Shown: piece after piece, positions 1 through 10,000 of the stretch
Layout: every line of letters begins with the position of its first letter
Position numbering within the stretch: position 1 is the first letter of the stretch
NCBI GenBank assembly: GCA_026770575.1
Contig: MU657195.1
Coordinates: 339,680-403,679, forward strand
DNA: 64,000 nt
Source: Pelagophyceae sp. CCMP2097
Taxonomy: Eukaryota > Sar > Pelagophyceae
Reading direction: 5' to 3'
The notes under the pieces: model-generated
What the model saw: the letters and a program-made list of their open reading frames with translations, nothing else
Databases searched by the model: none
What the model was told of the DNA's origin: nothing
Translations under genes and position numbers: made by a program

Positions 1-722
1 GAGCGACCGTCCGAGGGATCATCCAAGCGACCGTCCGAGGGCCCGTCTGAGGGACCATCCAAGCGACCGTCCGAGGGCCCGTCTGAGGGACCGCCCAGAG
101 GGACGCAGAGGGGCTGCAGCGAGAAGATGGCAGCCGAGCGACCGCCCAAGGGACCGTCCGAGGGACCCTCCACGGGACTGCCGCAAAGGGACCGCAAAGG
201 GACCGTCGAGGGACCGTCCAAGGCATCGGTCGAAGGGATCGTCGAAAGGACCGTCAAAGGGACCGTCCACGGAACCGTCGCAGATGGACCGTCCGAGGGA
301 CCGTCCAAGGAACAGTCCAAAGGAAGTGTCCAAAGGATGGCCCAAGGGACCGTCCGAGGGACCGTCCGAGGAACCATCCAAGCGACCGTCCGAGGGACCG
401 TCGCAGAGGACCGACCCGTCGAGGACCCGCAGCGTCCGCCCGAGGGTCCGCCCGCGGGACCGTCCAGGGGGCGTCGCAGAGGGGCTGCAGTCGAGCGTCA
501 AAGCGACCGTCAGGGCCCGTCGAGCGACCCTTAAAGGAACTGCCAAAAGGAATTGTCCAAGGGACCGCCCAAGCGACCGTCCGAGGGACCATCCGAGCCT
601 CTCTAGGTGGCCGTCCCAAGGCGCCGTTTCGAACGGCCATCGAAAGGGCCGTTTTGAGGGGTCGTTTCGAGGGGCCGTCTCAAGGAGCTGTCTCAAGGGG
701 CCGTCTCGAGGAGCCGGAGATC
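1..722 (-). repeat. Minisatellite array A plus short array C (composite repeat, reverse orientation)
   Basis: Bases 1 to about 590 are tandem variants of a 12 bp unit, GACCGTCCGAGG. About 600-722 switches to units like GGGGCCGTCTCGAG. The switch passes through GTCCGAGCCTCTC, a junction also seen near 50.91 kb and, inverted, near 35.88 and 53.50 kb. The array abuts the inverted-repeat element at 723-918. Because the period is a multiple of three, all frames stay open and several 130-225 codon ORFs appear. I do not regard them as genes. Confidence 0.85.
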
Positions 723-918
723 GAAGCAGGGACGGGATCGGGTTTGCCCTTCAACCCGCGGGTTGGGTTTGCCGGGTTTGTGCGTTTTGGCCTTCCCCGT
801 CTTTGAGTGGGTTTGGTCGTGGCCCGAACCCGACCATTCGAAGACGGATTTGGCCGCTCGACAAACCCGCGACCCGAGGGTTAATTGAAACCCGAACCGA
901 AAACACCGTCCCTGCTTC
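723..918 (-). mobile_element. ~200 bp inverted-repeat element, full-length copy
   Basis: It starts GAAGCAGGGACGG and ends CCGTCCCTGCTTC, a perfect 13 bp terminal inverted repeat. The inside is built of CGGGT/ACCCG words (ACCCGCGGGTTGGG, AACCCGCGACCC) and has no coding potential. At least fourteen related copies lie in this window. Size, terminal inverted repeats and lack of genes resemble a MITE, but no clean short target duplication was seen. Confidence 0.75.
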
Positions 919-992
919 CAGAAACCCGAAAGTCGAAAAGAGGCTTCCTTAAAACGCACAAGGACGCCTCCCTCTGGCAAAAGCCCCGGGGG

Positions 993-1050
993 TAGGCTTA
1001 CGCGACGCGTGTCGTGGACGAGCAGGGCGTGGACGAGCAGTGACAAAGAG
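993..1050. repeat. Short dispersed repeat, inverted relative to 18062-18112
   Basis: The sequence from CTTACGCGACGCGTGTCGTG through GAGCAGGGCGTGGACGAGC occurs in reverse complement at about 18062-18112. Both copies lie just beyond an inverted-repeat element (723-918 and 17815-18017), so element and flank were duplicated together. The rest of 919-1308 shows no gene and is taken as upstream region of the C1q/LNR gene. Confidence 0.65.
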
Positions 1051-1308
1051 AGCTCCAAAGATTTCCGTAGAAAGAGGACACCGAGTATACCTGGCGGATG
1101 GGACGCGCCCGACGAGCCCCGGGGGAATCGCGCCCGACGCACCTTGCGGCGCATACGACCCAGAGCCGAAACCCGCGCCCGAAACTCGCGCAGGAAAAAT
1201 CGATGTCGGAAAAACAAAAGTTGAAACATTTTTCAAAAAAAGATCAGAGAGTTTCGGACTTCGGCACGACGCACACACAACCTCCAAAGCGCCCACCCTT
1301 CTACGACC

Positions 1309-4300
1309 ATGCTCTCGACGCTCCTCCGCGCGGCGGCGCTCCTCGGCATGGCCGGCGCGGTTTGCGAAGACGACGCGAACTGGCACACGAATGGCAAGAC
1401 GTCTAAAGACTGTGAGCCTTTCTGTGCACTCTTTCGCCTACGGCCGCGCCGCCTACGGCCGCGCCGCCCGCGCCGCCTTCGCCGACGCCGTTCTAGGCTC
1501 GTGGGTCTTCGAGAAGCCCGGCGACCGCTGCGCGGCGCTGGATGCGTCTGGCGTGCCGGGGTACCTCGCGTGCCGAGCGGCCTGCCTCTCTTGCCCTCAG
1601 CCCTGCGCCGACGTCACCGACGACGCTACCTGGAACGACGGCGGCTGCGCGGACGTGCGCGGGGACCGCGGCGAGATGTGCGGCGACTCTGACGCCGACG
1701 GTGCGCCCCTTAAACCTTTTTGCTTTTGCCGTTTCTTGCGTCTCGCGTGCCCCGAAAAAAACATCCACCAAAGCTGCCCGCCCCGCCCCACGCCGCGCCA
1801 CCCTAGGCATGTTTGCCTTCCAGGCGTGCCCCGGGTCTTGTTTGACTTGCGAGGGTGACTCTTGGTGTAGCGACTCTGAGGAGTGGCGGGGCGACATGAA
1901 GGGCACGTCGTCGGACAAGCAGACTTGTCAATGGGTCTCGCTCAACGCAGACGACCGCTGCGGCATCGTGGACGACGAGGGCATGTATGCGTACCAGGCG
2001 TGCAAGACTGCGTGTTTCTCCTGCGACTCTGCCGTGGACTGCGAGGCCCCCGACGCGGCTTCTTGCTCTTCCGAGTGCGGTTCAATGAACAGCAACATGT
2101 TCACCTACCAAACCTGCCCGCACGCCTGTGGCCTCTGCACCTACGACCCCACGGCGGCGCCGACGGGCGCGCCTTCGACTGGAATGCCGTCGTACGCGCC
2201 TTCTACTTTCGCGCCGACGACTGCCGTCCCTTCCTACGCCCCGACGACTGTGGCCCCGACGCTGGCCCCGACGCTATTGGGTGAAGGCAAGGCGCGGTTC
2301 ATGGCTTATGCGTCGGAATCGATGATGGTCAACGTTTCCGACGTGGTGACGTTCGACATGGTGCCCATCAACGCTGGAAAGGGCTTCGACGCCAACGCTT
2401 CCGCTTTCGTCGCCCCGAACTCTGGCACGTACGTCGTCTCGCTGACCGTGCTCGGTTCGCCTTCGGCGGGGCGCGGCGTTGGGAGCGGCGTCGAGGTGCG
2501 CGTGGACATGGAGGGCACCGGCTTCGGGCTCCTTTTCGCAAAGTGAGTCCATTTTTGATCCTTTTTGTTCTCCGCGATGGCGGCGGGGGGCGGCTGGGTT
2601 GCGGATGGGGTTTGCAAACCACACTGAGAGCATGCCGTCTGAGAGACCGCATCAAAGCGAGAGGCCGAGCGGGGCCGTCGAAGGCACGCTAAACGTGGCC
2701 TCGACAGTCGGACCGTCGTGGGTACGCCTTTCGAGAGTCGGATCGTCATTGCCACGTTTTACGCACCTTCGACCGAGAGACCGTAATCTGTCAATCACTG
2801 AGAGGGCGCATCACGTCGAACCAAGAGACCGGGTGGGACCCGAGAGACCGTCTCTTCGACCGTTCTTCCGTCCTTGCCACGCTCAACGTGGCCTCGACTG
2901 TCGGACCGGCGTTGCCACGCTATACGTGCCTTTCGACGCTTTCGTGCCTTCGACCGAGAGGCCGCATCCCGTCGAACGCTGAGAGGGCGCATTCTGTAAA
3001 ACCAAGAGGCCGGGCGGGATCGTCCCCCCGTCGTTGCCACTTTCGACCTTCACGGGCGCGCTGCTACACGTGTCTTTCGACAGTCAGACCGTCGAGCGCT
3101 GAGAGGCCGCATGCTGTCGAACCGAGAGCCGGGCGGGACCGTCGGACTGTCGTTGCGACGCTCAACGTGGCTTTGACTGTTGGACCGTCGTGGCCACGTT
3201 TTAATTGCCTTTGGATTGACGGATTGTGAGTGCCACGCGAAGCGTGCCTTTGGACCGTAAGACCGTCGTGGCTACGCGAAGCATGCCTTTGGACCGCGTC
3301 GTTGCCACGTTATACGTGGCTTCGACCGTCGGACCTTTACGGGCACGATCGACGTGCCTTTGACCGTTCAACCGGCATAGGCGCGCGACACGTGCCTTTG
3401 AGACTGGGTGGGACCTTTGAGACTGGGCGGGACCATCGGCCTGGCATTGGCTTGCGAGACGTGCCTTCGACCGACCTACCGTTTTCGCCACGCTCGACGC
3501 GCCTTTGCCCGTCGGACCGTCGAAGGCTCGCTATGCGTGCCTTCGACCGTCGGACCGTCGTGGGCACGCTATACATGCCTTCGACCGTCGGACCGTCGGA
3601 CCGTCCTTGCCACGCTACTAGTGGCTTCGGTCGTCGGACCGGCGTGGCCACGCGATGCGCGCCTTGGACCGTCGAGTCGTCGAAGGCACGCTATACGTGC
3701 CTTTCGACTGTCGGACCGTCCTTGAAATGCGAAGCGTGCCTTTGACCGTCGAAGCTTCACGGGCACGTGCCTTTGACCGTCCAACCGTCGTTGCCACGCG
3801 AACGCGTCGACCGTCGCCACTCCCCGCATGCCTTTGATCGTCCTCCCGTCGTTGCCACCCTCAACGTGCGGACCGCGATGCCCGGCCCAAGTGCAAGCAC
3901 CCCGAACGCATGCGTCTCGAGGAGCCGCGCTGTGTGGCGCACCGCATCGAAATCCCGATGGATGACTTTCCGTCGTATAGGCACGAGTCCAAGAGTATCA
4001 CGGTTCCTATCAAGCTCAACCGCGGCCAGTCCCTCGACGTCGCCGTCGTCAACGGCCCTTTGGAAGTCGACGGCTCGCCGGCGGTGGAAGTGGAGACGGC
4101 GGATGGTGGAATGATCACTTTAGAGAAGACTTCAGTGTTCTCCAGTGTCTTTTCGGCTTATTTGCTCCCAGACGTTGAAGACAAATCCTTTTACGCCGCC
4201 TACGTCGGCGATTCGAAGGCGCAGTCTTCGAAGCAGATGGAGATGGTGATCGATTTCGACGAGCCCATCACGGGGGACCGTTACTTGGAGTACGCGTACG

Positions 4301-5449
4301 AGGAAACGGACACGGGCACCCTTTACTATCCCGAGCTCAAGGGCATGTATTTATTCGCGGCATCCATCTCGGCGGAGATGCAAAAGGGCGACGCGGCCGT
4401 GGTCAACGTCTTTGTCGACGGGGAGAATTCCAAGTTTGGCGTGGAAATTCCTCTCTTTCAAGGGATGACCGAGTCTCAGAACTTCGCACTCGTTCTGCAA
4501 GTCGGCGAAAACGATGCCATCGCTTTACAAGCAAAGGGCGACGAGTTCCTGCTCGTGGGCGCGGAATCGCTGTACAATTCTTACTCCACGGCACTCAAGC
4601 TTGGTGACGCCGCATCGAGGCAAGTGTTTTCAGCCGTCTCCGATTCGTACAACGTCCCCGCGACGGGCAACGCCCTCGTGTTCGGCAAGGAGGCGGCGTT
4701 TGAGGTCCGTCTCTGCCTGGCGGGCGGGGACGCCCTTTCCGACAAGACCCCTTTTGACGAGACGCGGTGTCTTTCACCCTCGGCTTTCTAGGTGCCCGCG
4801 TCGGGGACGTACCTCGTCTCGTTGAAGGTGACGCTCGCCGACGCCTTTGGCGTTTCGGAGTTTGAAGTCTTTGTCGACGGAATTGGCTCGTGCCACGTTT
4901 TGCGCGTCGAAAGTGGCATGAAAAACTCGACGATGTTCACCACTTCCGCCTTCACCGCAGTCGTGCTGCGCCTCGACGCCGGGAGCGTGGTGGAGGTGGT
5001 GGTGGCGCAGACGGTGGACGCGATGGTCGCTGAACGTTCCAAGTCGCAGTACACAACCTACTTCCAGATGACCGCGCTCGACCTGCTTCAAGACTACGAG
5101 CCCCAGGTCAGTCCTCGCGGTCCTTCGAAACGGTTTCTCTCGACAGTTGGGAATTCCTCTATAGGAATTACTTACGCTCAAAAATTAGGCGTGCCTCATC
5201 CCCGACACCAAGTTCCAATCTCTCGGCGACGGCTTTTGCGACGCCTCGTTCAACACGCCCGAATGCGGCTACGACGGCGGCGACTGCTGCTCGGCGACGT
5301 GCATGGCCAACGCGACGTATACGTGCGGCTCCGGCACGCGCGGCGAATGCAAGGACCCTTCTGCGTACCTCGACGAAGTGCCCTACCCGGTCATCTGCGA
5401 AAAAGGCGACTGCGACTGCGACGATAATGCAGAGGGGTGCCCCGTCTGA
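1309..5449 (+). CDS. Secreted cysteine-rich / C1q-like / LNR multidomain protein
   Basis: Predicted secreted or cell-surface protein. Exons: 1309-1411, 1497-1700, 1807-2542, ~3892-4704, 4792-5106, 5189-5449. All junctions agree in phase except the acceptor of the ~1.35 kb third intron, which I could not place. The start MLSTLLRAAALLGMAGAVC is a signal peptide. Exons 1-3 carry repeated cysteine units (DC-WV--RC---ACK-AC-SC type), then a Pro/Thr linker. Three segments resemble C1q/TNF jelly-roll strands: FVAPNSGTYVVSLTV, YYPELKGMYLFAASIS and VPASGTYLVSLKV. The last exon is a Notch/LNR calcium-binding repeat with GDGFCD and ECGYDGGDCC. Binding or adhesion is likely; no enzyme motif is seen. The alternative is two genes split at the large intron, but C1q-like strands on both sides favour one. 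Confidence 0.68.
2560..3880 (+). repeat. Minisatellite filling intron 3 of the C1q/LNR gene
   Basis: Irregular tandem units built on GACCGTCGTTGCCACGCT followed by ATACGTGCCTTCGACCGTCG, period roughly 35-50 bp. They occupy nearly the whole intron between 2543 and ~3890. The family differs from the 12 bp arrays elsewhere. Apparent ORFs here are repeat artefacts. Confidence 0.8.
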
Positions 5450-5489
5450 GAGACTTTCCTGCATGACACGCTCACTTCCCTACGTGACA

Positions 5490-5590
5490 CGCTCCGCACG
5501 ACATATGCCGCGCGCCCCCTATATGACACGCCATGCCGTGCGCCCCCCTATGACACGCCATGCCGCGAGTCCCCCTATATGACACAAAAG
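5490..5590 (+). repeat. Short tandem repeat, ~30 bp unit
   Basis: Three to four copies of a unit like ATATGACACGCCATGCCGCG followed by CCCCCT lie just downstream of the C1q/LNR stop codon. Confidence 0.6.
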
Positions 5591-5639
5591 CTACTAAACA
5601 TCCATGATCCCGAGACGCATGAGCATTCGATGGGACTCA

Positions 5640-6780
5640 CGCCCTGCGAGGGAGCAGGTCGTCGGCTTGCCTTGACCCGTGACCCGAACCCGCGCGGGCG
5701 TCCGACTCGGACCCGGTCCGGCTCAAGCCGCACCCGCCAAAAGTGACCGGACCCGACCCTTGTCGCTGTATTGTAAAGAATACCGAACCTTCAAGCGGGG
5801 TGCTCGTGATCAAGCCGATTGCCGACACGTTGGCGCGCTTGACGCGCCCGGCCGCCGTTTGGCCGGACCGCCAGAAGGCCCGCGCGCCAGAGGGCCCGCG
5901 TGTTTTGGAACAGGCTTTCGACGCGGCTGCCGACATTGCCGACGCTGCGCTGGCGCAGAGCGGCGACAGGTTCAGGCTCATTTTCGAGACGCTCGGCATG
6001 GCGGCCGAGAAGTGGATCCCTGAGAACGCAAAACGGGCTGGTGCACTTTGCACCTCGAAAGGCATTCGAGAGCCTCGGCATTGTATTAGCGCAACAACCT
6101 TGCTTATCCTCGTTCGGCCTCGTTCGGGCCGGGGGCATTTGCGAGATGCGCTTCGCCTTCCGTTCGCGCCTCGAAAGGCGGTCCTTCGGATCGTCAACGA
6201 CGCAAAGGACGGCAGGATCCAGAGGTGGTGCACCGCACTTCACGCATCGGAAGCAAAAGTCTTCCGACAAGGGCCCTAGTAACGGCAGTCTATTACGAGT
6301 GAGGTGTGATACGGTGCTCACCAGGATTTCGCGTACGACGATCACGATTCGGTCTTCTCCGGCGCCTCTGAGCATCTGATGCCGTTTGCACCTCGGGTCT
6401 TCACCGAGTTGACTGTGACGGTTCGGGTTTTCCAACCGTATTCGCCGAAGCAATGCCTAGGCGACCGGGGCGTCGTGACCCCATAGATGCGACTGAGGCG
6501 CTGGAGAACGGCCTCGATTCTTCCAGGCCGGGCGCGGACCGAGTCCTCAAACGCAGCGACGCTGTGTTGGAGAGCGGTCGACGTCTGCTTCCCGCGGGAG
6601 GCGGCTTCGGTCCATTTTATCCGGTCAGCGTCGGTCTCGGTACTCGTTCGGGCCGGACCCGGACGGAAAGGACCGCCGTGCCCACAGCCCGAACGTCGAT
6701 GCCATTGACAGGGTCGCCGTACGGGGCCCCATGAGCCCATATTGGATAGGCTGGACCCCATACGGCCATACGCCACGCGG
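5640..6780. repeat. Intergenic dispersed-repeat segment, inverted partner near 63 kb
   Basis: No convincing gene. About 5655-5760 and 6625-6690 are degenerate CGGGT-type element fragments. About 6320-6620 is similar, in reverse complement, to about 62995-63260, for example the words for TTTCGCGTACGACG and CCCGCGGGAGGCGGCTTCGG. The block CCTATCCAATATGGGCTCATG (reverse strand, ~6728-6750) recurs at ~58185-58205. The 178-codon ORF at 5743-6279 has no recognisable domain and overlaps repeat sequence. About 6780-7048 holds nothing I can identify. Confidence 0.5.
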
Positions 6781-7048
6781 CGACCCTGATAGAGACGCAC
6801 TACAGCCCCACCCATGGTGGATTTTAACTTTTAAGCAAGCAAGCGCGTTGTTATTATACAAGGTCTGTCCACTAAAAAAGGCGGGCCCGGACTGGGCAAA
6901 ATGCGCGGATGGCGGGCGCTCTTTGTGTATGTGTGCGGCCCGCAGCGTCGTCTTGCGGTAAAAGCGCCGTCTGCGGTAGAATGATGCTTGCAAGCGTGTC
7001 TCCGCGCGGCCTCTGCGTGGTATCGCGCGAAGTGCCGTCGGTGTGCGC

Positions 7049-10000
7049 CTAGGCGGCGTCGGCGCCGCGGAATTCTTCGGGGGGCGCGAAGTCGTTGGTC
7101 GATCGGAAAGAGCCGGACTTTTCCTCGCGAAGCTGGAAATGCGCCTTGCCGTAATCCGCGCTTGGTTCGATCTTCGCTGAACGGCCGCGCGGTAAAACTA
7201 ACGGCGGCAGACCCTTCTTCGCGAAATCATCAGCCTGCACCGCGTTCGCCAAACGCTGCCGCGCCTGCGCCGAGCCCTTGCGCTTCGTCGAAGAGTCGTC
7301 TCGAAGTTTATCAGTCGGAGGGCCGTTGTTCTGGTGAAGCACGTGGAACCCGAGCACGCCCGAAACTTCCCGAGCGACTAAAACACCGCGAGTCGAGTTG
7401 CCGTTTGCATCTAATCTAGGCGAAAAAGCCGCAAAGCCGCAAACGCCCGGCACGACGCACATAATAATACCCCCCACGCCCGATTTAGCAGGGATGCCGA
7501 CGTCGACCATCCAGGCGCCGGCGCCGTTGTACCTAAGGAGGCGGTTCAACGGCATGTATGAAAAGGTTTGATCATATTCAACGTACATGCCACACGTCAT
7601 CATGGTCGAAACAGTTTGGTTGACGACCCACGGCGGCAGAACCTCTTCCCCGGTTCGCGGGTTCACGCCGCCGTTTGCTAAAGTCGCCGCGACGCAAGCG
7701 ACTTCCGCACAGTCGACGGAGATTGAGCAGGCCATGGTGTAAGACTCTAAAGCGATAACTCCTTCTTTTTCGTTGTCGATTAAGCGTCTCTTCACGCTTT
7801 CTGCGACGATGGTCCGATTGTTGCCGTTGGTTCCCATCTCGCTGTCGTAAACGCACTCGTCGAGCGAAGAAGTGGCCTCTTTGCCGAGGGACATGCCGTC
7901 GAACAACTGTTTGAAGCGGTTGAAGCGTTCGGCGGATGTGGTGCCCTTGACGAGCGAGGCTGTAGAAATCGCGCCCGCGTTGACGTACGGGTTAAACGGG
8001 CGGCCCTTTGAATCGAAGGAGATGACGTCGAACGGTCCTCCCGTGGGCTCGGAGCCGACCTAGAGGCGCTGCATGAGAGCTTTACTTTCCGGAATATAAA
8101 TCACTTGCCTTCTCATCGACTGCCTCTTGGTCGTGGTCGCCCAGCGCCAAAGCATAGAGCAGAGGCTTGCACGCCGACTGCAGCGTGAATCTCTTCGAAG
8201 AGTCGCCCGCGGTGTGCAGGTTGCCCTTGAGGTCGGAGAGCACGATGGCGAACGGGGTCGGGTCGGCGGAGGCGAGCTACAGGGAAACGCGGTTACAGCG
8301 TTTGTACACAAAATTCTGCATCCGTTGAGTTTGACCGTCTCGAGGGGCCGTCTCCAGGGGCCGTCGTCTCGAGAGGCCGGAGAGAGGAGCTTTCCCGAGG
8401 CGCCGTTTCGTGGGGCCGTCTCGAGGGTTCGTCTCGAGGGGCCGTCCGTCTCCAGGAGCCTTCTCGAAGCGCCATCGAAAGTGGTCGTCTCGAGGCGCCT
8501 TCTCGAGGGGCCGTCTTAAGGCACCGTCTCGAATGGCCGTCTCCAGGGGCCATCTCCAGGGCCCGTTTCGAGGTACCGTCTCAAAGGGCCGGCGCCGTTT
8601 CGAATGGCCATCGAAAAGGGCCGTCTCGAATGGCCTTCTCGAGAAGCCGGAGTCTGGAGCTCGGAGCAGCGACGGGTCTGGCCGTGGCACAAACCCGATC
8701 CTTCGAAGACGGGTTTGGTCTTTTGACAAACCCGCGACCCTTTGGGCTCGGCGCAAATTTCCGCAACCCGAACACACCATGAGGCATGAGGGTGTTTATT
8801 GATATCCCGGCAAGAGAAAACTGGAGAGCACCATCGAAGCTCCCGCCTTTGGAATCATCCAATGGAACTGCCGCAGAGGGGCGCGCACCTCTGGAATGTA
8901 GTCGGCCACCTTGCCGCCGTCGTCCGGTTGCACTCGCTCGAAGACCTCCTGCAAGATCTCGTCGACGTTGGACGGTAGACGGACCTATCGGAGCGTGCAA
9001 CCAAGGCAATGGAGACGTTTTCGCTTTGCTTGCTTAGAATCCACCCGCTTTAATAAGAGTTCTCTTGACTCGGAATTCCTAGGAATTCCTCTTGAATGTA
9101 GGGGAACAACTACTGAGTGCATAAGAAGCCAAATTCGAGACCAAACAGACAAAATGGTGCTCACCTGCGCCCGGTCCAGCATGGCCTTGAGCCGGCGGCG
9201 CTGCAGGCGCATGTAGAGGCAGCCGCCGACGGCGCACAGAATGAGCAGAGCGGCGCCGACCGACGCGACGAGGATTAAAAGGCCGCTCTTCACGCCGGAG
9301 GAGGAAGGGTCGCATCTGTTAAGAGGCCATTCGTCTAAAATGTCTAAGACGCGCTGGCGGTCCGCCATCGAAGGCGAATCGAAAAAAGAGGCCTCGATGG
9401 AATCGAACACCCGTTCGGAATAGATCCACCGCATGAGCTGCAAGGCTTGCGAAGGCCCGCCCTCGGATTCGCACTGCGACGGTCCGAGGAGGTCTTCGGC
9501 AATCGTCATCGCGTAGGACCGCGCGTAAGGCCAGCAGCCCGCACCGCTGCCGAAAGATAAGTCATAGACGAGACTCTGGAACCCAAAAGTTTGCGAAGCG
9601 AATCGGACCTACGACTATACCCTCAAGAGCGCATTCAAGCTGCCTCCAAAGGCGCGCGACGGCCCCCGAAGCACAAATCGAAGAATGGCATTCTCCCGAG
9701 GCCCTCCAAAGGCGCTGTCGAATGGCCCTCGAAAGGGGTCTCTCGAGGGGCCGTCTCGAATGGCCCTCTAAAGGGGCCGTCTCGAGGGGCCGTCCAAAGG
9801 CGTCATCCAATGCCACGGTCTCGAGGTGCCGTTTCGTATGGCCGTTGTAACCGTTTCGTATGGCCGTTGTAATGGGCCTCTCGAAGGGCCGTCTAAAGTC
9901 ACCGTCTAACAGCGTCGTCTCGAAGCACCGTTTCGAATGGCCGTCGAATGGCACCGTCCCGGGGGGGCGGAGAGAGGAGCCTTGCCGAGGCGCCGTTTCG

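Noticed and set aside
5743..6279. 178-codon ORF between the C1q/LNR gene and the fusion gene
   Set aside because: No domain, unstable composition, and adjacent to or overlapping a dispersed repeat and element fragments.
7049..8984. Separate glutaminase gene
   Set aside because: The exon at 8889-8984 begins in phase 0 straight after the TM exon donor, with no Met, promoter-like gap or upstream stop that would give an independent start.
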